64,000 nucleotides of DNA from Spirillospora albida. Lineage in GTDB: Bacteria; Actinomycetota; Actinomycetes; Streptosporangiales; Streptosporangiaceae. The stretch covers positions 62,001 through 126,000 of the forward strand of contig NZ_JOFJ01000019.1 of assembly GCF_000718255.1 (NCBI RefSeq), written 5' to 3'. Position 1 is the first letter of the stretch. Each line of letters starts with the position of its first letter. Shown here in pieces: positions 50,733 to 60,034 of the stretch. The notes beneath the pieces were generated by a model, which worked only from the letters and a program-made list of their open reading frames with translations, searched no databases and was not told the DNA's origin. The translations under genes and the position numbers were made by a program.

Positions 50733-51290
50733 ATGGACGAGATGACGGACCCACGCCCCCTCGTCGGGGAACCGCTGTCGCTCGACCTGCTCAACACGCG
50801 CTGGATCCAGGACGGCGTCCGCCATGACCTCCTCGACACCACCGGCGGCCTGGCGGTGTGGCTGCGATCTGCGGGGCTTCACGAGAAGGGCGACCGGGCG
50901 GCGCTCGATGCCCTGCGCGAGACCCGCGAGATCCTGTTGACGCTCGTGGACGACCCGTCCGCGGAGGCGGCCGACGCCCTCAACGGCGTCCTCGCCCACG
51001 GCTCCCTGCGCTACCGCCTCGAGCGCGGCGTCCCCGCGCGATATCCGCAGGCCGACGACCCGGCCTGGCTGCCCGCCTGGCAGGCCGCCGCCGACTACCT
51101 GCGCCTCCTCTCCGACGACCCGGCCCGGATCAAGGCCTGCGCCCACCCCGACTGCGTCCTGCACTTCCACGACGCGACGAAGAACGGCACGCGGCGCTGG
51201 TGCTCGATGGCCGTCTGCGGGAACAGGGCCAAGGCGGCCCGCCATTACGAGCGCACGAAGCGTCCCCGTGAAGCGCCGGCGCCGCGATGA
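50733..51290 (+). CDS. CGNR zinc-finger / ABATE-domain regulator
   Basis: A 185-residue protein. The N-terminal ABATE domain (GEPLSLDLLNTRW to about residue 120) is followed by a C-terminal CGNR zinc finger: Cys residues in CAHPDC and WCSMAVCGNRAKAARHY. These proteins are thought to bind DNA and to sense small ligands. A TAGACT box (50721-50726) lies 6 bases before the ATG, fitting a leaderless transcript. It is divergent from the VOC/oxidase operon, whose promoter contains a large palindrome. Confidence 0.92.
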   Translation: MDEMTDPRPLVGEPLSLDLLNTRWIQDGVRHDLLDTTGGLAVWLRSAGLHEKGDRAALDALRETREILLTLVDDPSAEAADALNGVLAHGSLRYRLERGVPARYPQADDPAWLPAWQAAADYLRLLSDDPARIKACAHPDCVLHFHDATKNGTRRWCSMAVCGNRAKAARHYERTKRPREAPAPR

Positions 51291-51342
51291 GTTCCGGCCC
51301 GTCGGCCGGTCAACCTGGCCGGCACACACCGAGGGAGGGCCG

Positions 51343-51440
51343 ATGAAGCTCACATCACCACGTTCATCACGCTGGACGGCATGTTCGGAGCATCGGTCAG
51401 GATCCGAGAAGCGCTCGGGAGGGTCCCGTCTCTAACGTGA
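51343..51440 (+). pseudogene. N-terminal remnant of a dihydrofolate-reductase-like gene
   Basis: GAGGGAGGGC precedes an ATG at 51343 that starts MKLT. With one missing base the frame continues as ITTFITLDGM, the typical start of RibD/DHFR-family proteins. It then loses similarity (FGASVRIREALGRVPSL) and stops at 51438-51440. The rest of the gene is deleted. It overlaps the promoter region of the next gene. Confidence 0.6.
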
Positions 51441-51445
51441 TCGGT

Positions 51446-51901
51446 ATGGAGACCAAGGAGCAGTCGAAGCAGGGACACGGGGCCTTCTCGCGCTGGATGC
51501 AGCACCGGATGAACGCCCGCATGGCACGCAAGATCCGGCGGGGGCGCGGCTCGTTCATGGGCATGGACGTCCTGCTCCTGCACACGGCGGGCCGCCGCAG
51601 CGGACAGCCCCGGGAGACGCCGGTGTCGTGGTTCGCCGACGGCGAGGACGCCTGGCTGGTCATCGCGTCCGGCGGGAAGAACGGTCACCCGGACTGGCAC
51701 CTTAACCTGGTCGGACGCCCCGACCGCGCGTCGATCGAACTGCCCGGCCGCGAACCGCTCCCGGTGACGCCGCACGTCCTGGACGGCACCGAGCGCGAAG
51801 CGGCATGGAAGCGCATCACCGCGGCCCACCCGCGCTACGAGAAGTACCAGCGCAAGACCGACCGCGAGTACGCGGTGGTCCGCCTCACGCCCCGGCGGTG
51901 A
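51446..51901 (+). CDS. Deazaflavin (F420)-dependent nitroreductase family protein
   Basis: A 151-residue protein of the Ddn-like family. Conserved parts are LLLHTAGRRSGQPRETPV, ASGGKNGHPDWHLNLVGRP and a final YEKYQRKTDREYAVVRL. Members use coenzyme F420 to reduce quinones or nitro compounds at the membrane. The ATG at 51446 is preferred to a GTG at 51437. The 3' end overlaps the convergent Nudix gene by 17 bases. Confidence 0.92.
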   Translation: METKEQSKQGHGAFSRWMQHRMNARMARKIRRGRGSFMGMDVLLLHTAGRRSGQPRETPVSWFADGEDAWLVIASGGKNGHPDWHLNLVGRPDRASIELPGREPLPVTPHVLDGTEREAAWKRITAAHPRYEKYQRKTDREYAVVRLTPRR

Positions 51902-52541
51902 ACGGGGCCAGTCCGCGTACCCGGGTGGCGAGGACCGCGGCCATCGTGAAGGAGTCGGTCAGTTCTCCGCCCGACAGCAGCTCGTCCAGCTCGCGGGCGG
52001 AGAACAGGGCCACGGTGTCGATGCCTTCATCGTCGGACGTCTTCGTGGGGGGATCGATGCGCGCCCAGAAGAGTCCGGCACGGCCGGCGGTCAGCCCGGT
52101 GTCGGCGTGCACGTCCCCCAGCGGCTTCAGCTCGATGGCCTCGGCGCCGATCTCTTCGCGGAGTTCGCGCCGGGCGGTCCGCTCCGTGCTCTCTCCGGGC
52201 TCGGCGAAGCCGCGCGGGATCTCCCAGTGCCACCGCCGAGTGGAATGGCGGAAATGCCGGACGAGCACCACCTTGTCACCGCAGACCGGGAGGATGGCGG
52301 CCCCCGCGCTGCCGGAGCTCGGCACGATGCGCACGTAACCGCCGGTGGCGCCGCCGCGGAAGGCCACCGGATCGCGGAGCACTGTGATGTACGGGTCCCG
52401 GTAGCAGACGCCGTAGGGTCCGCCTTCGGCCGGCGAGGACGGCAGGATGCGCACGGCCGCGCCGGGCGGGTTGGCGAACAGATCCGGCCGCCGCCGACGC
52501 AGCTCCGCGTACGCGTCGGGGTCGTCGCCGGGTGCGGTCAC
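51885..52541 (-). CDS. Nudix hydrolase
   Basis: A 218-residue protein with a complete Nudix box: GFAEPGESTE followed by RTARRELREEIGA at about residues 113-135. The N-terminal 60 residues are an extension with FANPPGAAVRILPSS, and the fold resembles ADP-ribose pyrophosphatase-like members. GTG at 52541 overlaps the stop of the upstream 510-residue gene (GTGA), indicating translational coupling. The substrate is unknown, but such coupling suggests it acts with that protein. Confidence 0.92.
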   Translation of the reverse strand: MTAPGDDPDAYAELRRRRPDLFANPPGAAVRILPSSPAEGGPYGVCYRDPYITVLRDPVAFRGGATGGYVRIVPSSGSAGAAILPVCGDKVVLVRHFRHSTRRWHWEIPRGFAEPGESTERTARRELREEIGAEAIELKPLGDVHADTGLTAGRAGLFWARIDPPTKTSDDEGIDTVALFSARELDELLSGGELTDSFTMAAVLATRVRGLAPFTAGA

Positions 52542-54070
52542 TCGGCCTCGCCCGACTGGTCCTGCCCGTTCTTCGCGGGCGGCAGCGGCGCGTACGCCCC
52601 GGCCAGATAGTCGATGATCTTCTTCGCCTCCCGGGTGGGGTCGTCCAGGCGCAGATCGAGGATCTGGGCGGTGCTCTCGATGCGGTGCTTGGCCCTGCCC
52701 TTCATTCGCCGCCCCAGCCCCAGCCGGACGGTGACGCGCACGGACTGGCCGAGCCCCAGGCTCGCGACGTCGCCGACGACCTCGAAGCCGACCGGGAGAT
52801 CGTTCGCGAACGCCAGGTTGACCGTCACCTCGCCGATGTCGATGGCGAGCTCGGCCAGCGCTTCGAACCGTTCACCGACGCCGTCGAGCCAGTTCGCGGT
52901 GTGGATCTCCTCGGCCTTCACCAGCATGGTCAGGTAGGCGCCGAGGACCGAGGCCGCCCCTCTGTCGCTGTCCGTGAGGGCTTCGAGAGACGAGGAGTCG
53001 AGCAGGTCGGCGAACGTGTCCTTGTAGGTCCGCCATTCGGGCTCGGCGCGTACCCGGGAGATGTCCGAGAGCGTCAGCCGGTCCAGGCTCGGCACCCGCT
53101 CGAGCAGCCCCTGGACGTTCTCGAAGGTCAGATTCCGCAGCATCCGGATCATCTGGTCGGCGTCCGTCGCCGCCAGCGCCTTCTTGTCGATGCGCCGGCG
53201 GTCGGCCAGCCCCTCCTGCAGGGCGGTGCGGCGCGGCGAGTCGCCGGGCGTGAGGGCGTACACGCCGACCGCGTCGGCGAGGTTGGTCGCGTACTTCAGG
53301 TCGAAAAGCTGCTTGAGCGGCGTGACGTGCGGCAGGTTCCGGTCGTACTCGCGCGCCGCCACATCGCCGCCCTCGCCCACGATGAACCGCTCGTAGAGCA
53401 TCTGCCGCGTCACCGTGACGTCACTGTTGGTCCGCTCGAACGCCCAGGCCGCGACCTCCTTGAGGTACTTGCCCATGGCCTCCGCCTCGTCCGGGCCCAG
53501 GCCGAGGTCGCGCTGGAGCGCGGCGGGGCGGAACTGGCCGAGACGCGTGAGGAAGTGGCCGTACCCTTGGCTCATGTGGGCGGCCAGATCCCGGTACGTC
53601 TCGTCGTCCCATGCCAGGCGCAGGCACGACATCGGCGTGTTCTCGGCGACCGTCCGCCAGCCTTCGAATCCCTCCGTCACCTGGAAGGCCGGCGTGGTCA
53701 CGGGCAGGGGCGATGTCTCGTCCATCAGCCACGGGATGATCGTCCCATCGCTCAGCAGGGAACGGAACGCCTCCCGGTCGAGCCCGTCGCCGAGAAAGTC
53801 CTGGTACACGGTCCTGCTGTTGTAAAGGTAGGCCCGGTTGACGATGATCTTCTCTGCGTTCAGCAACGCGCGCAGGTACTCCCGCCGTGCGCGCCGCCGC
53901 TGCTCCTTGTCGATCCTCTTGGTGACCTTGCCGGCCTTGAGTGCCGAGGTCAGGAGTTCGTTGTCGAGCCACTGGTTGTCCAGCGACTGTGGCACCGCGG
54001 TGATCGTCTTGGCGAGGTCGCCGGCGATGAGCTGCTCGTACGAGACGTTTCCCTCGTGGCGAGTGGTCAC
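52538..54070 (-). CDS. 510-residue protein of unknown function coupled to a Nudix gene
   Basis: A soluble 510-residue protein without signal or membrane segments. Residues 1-200 are helical with conserved-looking NAEKIIVNRAYLYNSRTVY and FRSLLSDGTIIPWLMDE. Residues 200-420 contain LRLAWDDETYRD, LKQLFDLKYATNLADAVGVY and RTALQEGLADRRRIDKKAL. The C-terminal 90 residues look beta-rich (GEVTVNLAFANDLPVGFEVV, RVTVRLGLGRRM). No catalytic motif is recognised. The ATG is behind a small palindromic promoter region at 54100-54118. The only clue to function is coupling to the Nudix hydrolase. Confidence 0.82.
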   Translation of the reverse strand: MTTRHEGNVSYEQLIAGDLAKTITAVPQSLDNQWLDNELLTSALKAGKVTKRIDKEQRRRARREYLRALLNAEKIIVNRAYLYNSRTVYQDFLGDGLDREAFRSLLSDGTIIPWLMDETSPLPVTTPAFQVTEGFEGWRTVAENTPMSCLRLAWDDETYRDLAAHMSQGYGHFLTRLGQFRPAALQRDLGLGPDEAEAMGKYLKEVAAWAFERTNSDVTVTRQMLYERFIVGEGGDVAAREYDRNLPHVTPLKQLFDLKYATNLADAVGVYALTPGDSPRRTALQEGLADRRRIDKKALAATDADQMIRMLRNLTFENVQGLLERVPSLDRLTLSDISRVRAEPEWRTYKDTFADLLDSSSLEALTDSDRGAASVLGAYLTMLVKAEEIHTANWLDGVGERFEALAELAIDIGEVTVNLAFANDLPVGFEVVGDVASLGLGQSVRVTVRLGLGRRMKGRAKHRIESTAQILDLRLDDPTREAKKIIDYLAGAYAPLPPAKNGQDQSGEAE

Positions 54071-54099
54071 GGCCGCCCCTGTGTAAATGGCATGGCATT

Positions 54100-54118
54100 C
54101 ATAGATCTATGACGTTAT
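54100..54118. promoter_or_regulatory. Palindromes upstream of the unknown/Nudix pair
   Basis: A perfect 12-base palindrome CATAGATCTATG (54100-54111) overlaps a second repeat TCTAT-gacgtt-ATAGA nearby. This AT-rich patch lies 30-48 bases before the ATG at 54070, the likely position of promoter or operator. Confidence 0.55.
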
Positions 54119-54154
54119 AGACCCACGCGCCGGTCGTTGTCAGGTGAAATGGTG

Positions 54155-54191
54155 ACACCGCGTCCCGGCCTTGCGGTCGGGAACGCGGTGT
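54155..54191 (-). terminator. Stem-loop after the FtsX-like permease gene
   Basis: Arms ACACCGCGT (54155-54163) and ACGCGGTGT (54183-54191), extended by CCCG/CGGG past a bulged A, lie 12 bases beyond the permease stop on the minus strand. Confidence 0.65.
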
Positions 54192-54203
54192 CCCGATGGG
54201 CCG

Positions 54204-55565
54204 TCACCCGGCCGCCACCGCGGTGACGGGCGGGGCGGCGAGGGTGCGGCGGGCGGTGATCAGGGTGGAGGCGAGGGCCAGGACGGTCGCGATCGCCACC
54301 ACGGCCAGGTAGGGCAGGACGCCCCCGTCCGGGATCGGGGAGCCGGACCGGGCGATGCTGAACGGGACGATCGTGACCAGGGACGCCAGCGTGCCGAACA
54401 GGACGCCGGTCGCGGCGAGGATCAGGGCCTCGCCCGCCACCATGCCGAGCACCTGGCCGGGGGTGGCCCCGATGAGGCGCTGGCGGCCGAACTCGCCGCG
54501 CCGGTGCAGGGTCGTGGCGACCAGGGTGTTGACCACCATGATGGCCGCGAACAGCAGGATCATCGCGATCACGATCATGTTGGTGGTCTCCGCGCTGCGG
54601 TAGTCCGCGGTGGCGACGATGCCTCGGGCGGCGTTCACGGCGTTGTCGGTGGCCTGCATGTAAAGAGTGCCGGTGGCGATGCCGGTGAACAGGATGATCG
54701 GCATGACCGCGGTCGACAGCGGGCCGGTGCGGCGGCCGAGGTTGAGGCCCGCGAGATGGCCGCCCGCGCCGCGCCGGTCGAGCGGGCCGGCGATCCGGGT
54801 GGTCACGGTCCGCAGCAGGACGGGCGCCAGCAGGGCCAGGCCGATCGAGAACCAGATGGACGCGGGCCCGGCGGTGGCCATCGGCTCGAAGTCCTCCTTG
54901 CCGCGCATCACGGTGGCGGTGATGACGGCCAGGTCGGCGCCGAGGAACAGGAACACCCCGGCCGCGACGCGGCGCTTCCTGCTCATTCCGGTACCGCCGG
55001 TGGAGGCGTCCAGCAGGGATTCGGTCGCGCCCATCCGGGCTGTGCGGCGGGCGGCGATCACGGCGGCGGCGACGGCGGCGGCGACGGTGACGCCGAAGCC
55101 GAGGTGGATCGCGAACCCGCCGAAGCGGTAGGCGACGTCCGGGGAGACCTGGCCGCCGCCGGTCAGCCGGTGCAGCAGGGCGCGTCCGGCGAACACGGCG
55201 GGGACGATGGCCAGCGCGGCCGCCGTGACCCCCAGCACCAGCGCCTCGGCGACGATCATCCGGGCGAGCTGCGCCGGAGTGGCGCCGATGTTCTTCAGCA
55301 GGGCCGTCTCGGCGGCGCGCTGCCGGACGGCCAGGGTCAGCGTCGAGGTGACCGCGAACGTCACCAGGATCAGGCTCCAGCCGCCGACCACACCCGCCAG
55401 AGTGGTCAGGGTCTTCTCATCGGACGCGGCGACGCCCGGAGCGCCGGCGGTGTCGAGCAGGGCACCGAAGGTCATCAGGATCAGGGCGCCGGAGAACATC
55501 GCGAGAAGGCTCGCGATGGACCCGCCGGCGCGGTGGCGCAGAGAGCGCAGGGCCAGAGCGAACAT
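54204..55565 (-). CDS. FtsX-like ABC permease (LolC/MacB type)
   Basis: A 453-residue membrane protein with two FtsX-like modules of three to four helices each: around residues 60-125 and 330-430, each with the motif KNIGATPAQLARMI or RLIGATPGQVLGMV. It works with the LolD-like ATPase, whose gene ends 3 bases upstream. Such transporters export lipoproteins, peptides or antibiotics, or sense envelope stress. There is no large periplasmic domain. Controlled, by inference, by the divergent TetR. Confidence 0.9.
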   Translation of the reverse strand: MFALALRSLRHRAGGSIASLLAMFSGALILMTFGALLDTAGAPGVAASDEKTLTTLAGVVGGWSLILVTFAVTSTLTLAVRQRAAETALLKNIGATPAQLARMIVAEALVLGVTAAALAIVPAVFAGRALLHRLTGGGQVSPDVAYRFGGFAIHLGFGVTVAAAVAAAVIAARRTARMGATESLLDASTGGTGMSRKRRVAAGVFLFLGADLAVITATVMRGKEDFEPMATAGPASIWFSIGLALLAPVLLRTVTTRIAGPLDRRGAGGHLAGLNLGRRTGPLSTAVMPIILFTGIATGTLYMQATDNAVNAARGIVATADYRSAETTNMIVIAMILLFAAIMVVNTLVATTLHRRGEFGRQRLIGATPGQVLGMVAGEALILAATGVLFGTLASLVTIVPFSIARSGSPIPDGGVLPYLAVVAIATVLALASTLITARRTLAAPPVTAVAAG

Positions 55566-55568
55566 GTG

Positions 55569-56312
<744 letters not shown>

Positions 56313-56356
56313 CGTCTTCCCTCTCGCTCGGCTAGGGAGGACGGTACGCAGATTTG

Positions 56357-56379
56357 GGCAAACGCGCAAGGCGTTCGCC
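56357..56379. promoter_or_regulatory. Operator between the ABC pair and its TetR
   Basis: GGCAAACGC (56357-56365) and GCGTTCGCC (56371-56379) form an inverted repeat with 8 of 9 matches and a 5-base spacer. TTGGGCA and TGCCCAA flank it more widely. It is 44 bases from the ATPase start and 38 from the TetR start. Confidence 0.65.
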
Positions 56380-56417
56380 TAAGTCATATGCCCAACCAAT
56401 GCGCTAGAGTGCCGACC

Positions 56418-56975
56418 ATGGGTAACCGCGAAGATCTTCTGAACGGCGCGCTGCGCTGCCTGTACGAGAAGGGCTACGCCCGGACGACCCTGCGCGACAT
56501 CGCGGCGGCGGCGGGCGTGAGCATGGCCGCGGTGGGCTACCACTACGGCTCGACGGAGAAGCTGCTGAACATCGCGCTGATGCGCGCCCTGGAGGAGTGG
56601 GGGGCGGCCTTCGGCGGCGCCCTGGCCGAGGGCGGCACCGCCCTCTGGGACGGGATCATCGCCTCCGTGGAGGCTCACGGCGCCACGGCGACCGCCAGTT
56701 TCGAGGCGTTCGTGCAGTCCCAGCGCGTCCCGGAGCTACGCGAGCAGATCGCGGCCGGTCAGCGCGCGGGGCGCCGCGGCCTCGCCGCCATGGTGACCGG
56801 CACGCCGGAGGACGAGGTGTCCGACCACGCCGCCCGCACCGTCGGCTCGGTGCACCTCGCGCTGATCACGGGGCTGATCGTGCAGTGGCTGACCGACCCC
56901 GAACACGCCCCGTCCGGCGCCGAGGTCGTCGAGGGACTGCACGCCCTCAGCGCCCACATCACCGACGACCGGTGA
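56418..56975 (+). CDS. TetR-family regulator of the LolCDE-type ABC pair
   Basis: A 185-residue repressor with helix-turn-helix TTLRDIAAAAGVSMAAVGYH. The ATG at 56418 is chosen over one at 56388 because a TAGAGT box (56405-56410) stands 7 bases upstream, which fits a leaderless transcript. The C-terminal ligand domain includes IAAGQRAGRRGLAAMV and HLALITGLIVQWL. It is divergent from the ABC pair with a clear inverted repeat between, so it most likely represses both sides. Confidence 0.92.
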   Translation: MGNREDLLNGALRCLYEKGYARTTLRDIAAAAGVSMAAVGYHYGSTEKLLNIALMRALEEWGAAFGGALAEGGTALWDGIIASVEAHGATATASFEAFVQSQRVPELREQIAAGQRAGRRGLAAMVTGTPEDEVSDHAARTVGSVHLALITGLIVQWLTDPEHAPSGAEVVEGLHALSAHITDDR

Positions 56976-56990
56976 CCGGAGGACCGGGGA

Positions 56991-57998
56991 TCAGTCGGAT
57001 TGGCCGATGCCTATGCCGAATTCGCGGTAGACGCGTTCCCAGAAGCCGTCGCGGAGCCAGGTGCGGGCTTCTTGAAAGGGGCGGAGGGAGCTGCCCAGGT
57101 CCTTCTCCGCCTCGATCAGGAGTTCCTTGTCGATGACGGGCGGAAGGATGGGGCCGGGAAGGAGGTCGCGGATGTTGTCGCGGCCCCGTTCAAAGATCCA
57201 TTTCTGGGCGACGTGCTCGCCGATCTCCAGCATGTGGTCGCGGTCGGGGCCGAGCTTGACGTCGGACGGGGCGCTCACGGCGGCGGCGACGGTGGCGGGG
57301 GTCGCGATGCGGACGGTCGCCGGGGTCGGCTTCACCGCCGGGGGGCGCCCGGCGAAGACCTGCGAGGGGGAGGGGACGGGGGTCTGGCGCTGCGCGGGGG
57401 CCGTGGCCTGGCCGGGGGAGGGAACGGGGAGGACCTTCGCGCGCGTGAAGTAGGGGCGCAGGAACTCGGCGGGGAGCACCTCGACGGTGTCGGACTCCCA
57501 GACGAGCCATTCGGCCTGGTTCGACCCGTGGGTCGGCTCGACGCCCCAGAGGTGGACGCGGACACCGTAGCGCTGGGCGGCCTCGACCGCGGGCAGCATG
57601 TCCTCGTCGCCGGCCAGCAGGACCGCGTCGGTGATCGCGCGGTGCCGGGCCAGGGCCTCGAGGTCGGCTCGGAGCTGGGCGTCCACGCCCTTCTGCTGGC
57701 CCTGCGCGTTGAGGTTGCCGAGGCGCAGCTTGACCAGGGGGAGGTTCGCGATCACGCGCTGGTCGACGGTGGGCTGGCGCCGGGGGGCGGCGTCGAACCA
57801 GTAGACGCGGAGCAGTTCGCCGCGGCGCTGCCCGTCGGCGTGGTCGGTCAGCGCCTTGATCAGCTTCTCGGCCGCGACGCGGTACTCGCGGCGGGAGCCG
57901 CAGCCGAGCAGCAGGGCACCGGAGGCCGCGTAGAGGTACCCCGCGTCAACGAAAATCGCGTACCGCGCGGGCTGAGGGACGAACTCCGTGGTGGCCAT
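56991..57998 (-). CDS. NYN-domain (PIN-like) nuclease family protein
   Basis: A 335-residue protein. The NYN domain (about residues 12-175) has acidic metal-site residues in AIFVDAGYLYAA, GVDAQLRADLEALA and DAVLLAGDEDMLPAVEAA, the signature of NYN/LabA-like RNases. A Pro/Ala-rich linker (about 200-250) leads to a C-terminal helical domain with LEIGEHVAQKWIFER and WERVYREFGIG, which may bind nucleic acid. The ATG at 57998 has AAGGTGGAAGGCC upstream; the longer frame to 58031 is less likely. Role in actinomycetes unknown. Confidence 0.88.
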   Translation of the reverse strand: MATTEFVPQPARYAIFVDAGYLYAASGALLLGCGSRREYRVAAEKLIKALTDHADGQRRGELLRVYWFDAAPRRQPTVDQRVIANLPLVKLRLGNLNAQGQQKGVDAQLRADLEALARHRAITDAVLLAGDEDMLPAVEAAQRYGVRVHLWGVEPTHGSNQAEWLVWESDTVEVLPAEFLRPYFTRAKVLPVPSPGQATAPAQRQTPVPSPSQVFAGRPPAVKPTPATVRIATPATVAAAVSAPSDVKLGPDRDHMLEIGEHVAQKWIFERGRDNIRDLLPGPILPPVIDKELLIEAEKDLGSSLRPFQEARTWLRDGFWERVYREFGIGIGQSD

Positions 57999-58091
57999 GG
58001 CCTTCCACCTTATTCGTGTGGAGAGGCCCATCGGGCGCGAACCACGGTGAGATCACCGGGAAGGCGCCCTATGGCGTCCGGTATGACAGTT

Positions 58092-58304
58092 TTAGTGCGG
58101 GAATGCTCTGGCGCGCCAGGCGCCCGGCCCGTGCCCGCCGCCGCCCAAGCGGGTCAAATTGGCACGGTCCGCCCAGCGGGACGGGGGCGCCGGCTCGGCC
58201 GGGGCGGACGCCCGCGGGCGGGCCGCGAGGACGGCCACCAGCGCCGCGATCTCCTCCGGGGTCGCGTCGCCGCGCACGATCTGAAGGAAGGGTTTCTCGG
58301 TCAC
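58092..58304 (-). CDS. accE: Acyl-CoA carboxylase epsilon subunit
   Basis: A 70-residue protein. The N-terminal PFLQIVRGDATPEEIAALVAV is the typical start of AccE subunits of actinobacterial carboxylases, and the C-terminal SRWADRANLTR is the conserved end motif. It binds and stabilises the beta subunit. GTG at 58304 is preceded by GGAGACCGC. It follows the beta subunit gene after 97 bases and belongs to the same operon. Confidence 0.93.
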   Translation of the reverse strand: MTEKPFLQIVRGDATPEEIAALVAVLAARPRASAPAEPAPPSRWADRANLTRLGGGGHGPGAWRARAFPH

Positions 58305-58401
58305 GCGGTCTCCTCGGCGCCGGTGGCGCTCGGCGGTCGGGCGCCGGTGGCGCCCGGCGGGAAGGCGTCCCGAGGTCCGCGGGCGGACCCCGGGAAGCGG
58401 G

Positions 58402-59994
58402 TCACAGCGGGATGTTGCCGTGCTTCTTCGGCGGCAGGGACTTGCGCTTCTCGCGCAGCGACCGCAGCGCCCGGACGACCTGCCCGCGCGTCTCGGACGG
58501 CTTGATCACCGCGTCCACGTAGCCGCGCTCGGCCGCGACGTACGGGTTCGCGAGGGTGTCCTCGTACTCGGTGATCAGTTCGGCGCGTCGGGTGTCCGGA
58601 TCGTCGGCCGATGCCAGCTCGCGGCGGTACAGGATGTTCACCGCGCCCTGCGCGCCCATGACGGCGATCTGCGCGGTGGGCCAGGCGAGGTTGATGTCCG
58701 CGCCCAGGTGCTTCGACCCCATGACGTCGTACGCGCCGCCGTACGCCTTGCGCGTGATGACGGTGACGAGGGGGACGGTGGCCTCCGCGTAGGCGTACAG
58801 GAGCTTCGCCCCGCGCCGGATGATGCCGTTCCACTCCTGGTCGGTGCCGGGCAGGAAGCCCGGGACGTCCACGAAGGTGAGGACCGGGATGTTGAACGCG
58901 TCGCAGGTGCGGACGAACCGGGCGGCCTTCTCGGACGCGTCGATGTCCAGCGTCCCGGCGAACTGCATCGGCTGGTTCGCGACGATGCCGACGGAGTGGC
59001 CCTCGACGCGGCCGAAGCCGACGATGATGTTCGGCGCGAACAGCTCCTGGACCTCCAGGAACTCGCCGTCGTCCAGCACGTGCTCGATGGCGGTGTGCAT
59101 GTCGTACGGCTGGTTCGGCGAGTCCGGGATGAGGGTGTCGAGCTCCTCGTCCAGTTCGGACGGGTCGGCGGGGGAGTCGTACGCGGGGGCGTCCGCCAGG
59201 TTGTTCGACGGCAGGTAGGACAGGAGCGCCTTGACGTACTCGATGGCGTCGTCCTCGTCCGAGCCCCGGTAGTGGGCCACGCCGGACTTGGAGTTGTGCG
59301 AGTGGGCGCCGCCCAGCTCCTCCATCGTGACCTCTTCACCGGTGACCGTCTTGATCACGTCCGGGCCGGTGATGAACATGTGGGAGGTCTGGTCGACCAT
59401 GACGATGAAGTCGGTGATCGCCGGGGAGTACACGGCGCCGCCCGCGCACGGCCCCATCACCAGGGAGATCTGTGGGATCACCCCGGACGCGTGCACGTTC
59501 CGCTTGAAGATCTCGGCGTACAGGCCGAGGGCGACGACGCCCTCCTGGATCCGCGCGCCGCCGGAGTCGTTGATCCCGATGACGGGGCAGCCGGTCTTCA
59601 GCGCGTGGTCCATGACCTTGCAGATCTTCTCGCCGAAGACCTCGCCGAGGGACCCGCCGGACACGGTGAAGTCCTGGCTGAACACCGCGACGGGCCGTCC
59701 GTCCACGGTGCCGTGGCCGGTGACGACGCCGTCGCCGTACGGCCGGTTCCTCTCCATGCCGAAGTTGGTGGAGCGGTGCCGGGCCATCTCGTCGAACTCG
59801 ACGAACGAGCCGGGGTCGAGCAGCGCGTCGATCCGCTCCCGGGCGGTCATCTTGCCCTTGGCGTGCTGCTTCTCCACGGCACGGGCCGAGCCGGCGTGCA
59901 CCGCCTCGTGCCGGCGCCGTTCCAGGTCCGCGATCTTTCCCGCCGTCGTGTGGATGTCGATCCCGACCGCGGGTTCAGGGGCTTCCATCGCCAT
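58402..59994 (-). CDS. Acyl-CoA carboxylase beta subunit (propionyl/acetyl-CoA carboxyltransferase)
   Basis: A 530-residue carboxyltransferase. Features are KGKMTARERIDALLDPGSF, NDSGGARIQEGV (N-terminal acyl-CoA half), GPCAGGAVYSPAITDF, and the C-terminal VDVPGFLPGTDQE and ARKAYGGAYDVMGSK-like RKAYGGAYDVMG. It transfers CO2 from biotin on the alpha subunit (19.9-21.6 kb) to acyl-CoA, making malonyl- or methylmalonyl-CoA. The ATG at 59994 is preferred because TACCCT lies 7 bases upstream (leaderless); GTG 60012 is the alternative. AccD5-like by resemblance. Confidence 0.95.
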   Translation of the reverse strand: MAMEAPEPAVGIDIHTTAGKIADLERRRHEAVHAGSARAVEKQHAKGKMTARERIDALLDPGSFVEFDEMARHRSTNFGMERNRPYGDGVVTGHGTVDGRPVAVFSQDFTVSGGSLGEVFGEKICKVMDHALKTGCPVIGINDSGGARIQEGVVALGLYAEIFKRNVHASGVIPQISLVMGPCAGGAVYSPAITDFIVMVDQTSHMFITGPDVIKTVTGEEVTMEELGGAHSHNSKSGVAHYRGSDEDDAIEYVKALLSYLPSNNLADAPAYDSPADPSELDEELDTLIPDSPNQPYDMHTAIEHVLDDGEFLEVQELFAPNIIVGFGRVEGHSVGIVANQPMQFAGTLDIDASEKAARFVRTCDAFNIPVLTFVDVPGFLPGTDQEWNGIIRRGAKLLYAYAEATVPLVTVITRKAYGGAYDVMGSKHLGADINLAWPTAQIAVMGAQGAVNILYRRELASADDPDTRRAELITEYEDTLANPYVAAERGYVDAVIKPSETRGQVVRALRSLREKRKSLPPKKHGNIPL

Positions 59995-60034
59995 GCGGGC
60001 CAGGGTAACCACACGCTGACCCGGTGGTCTCGAC

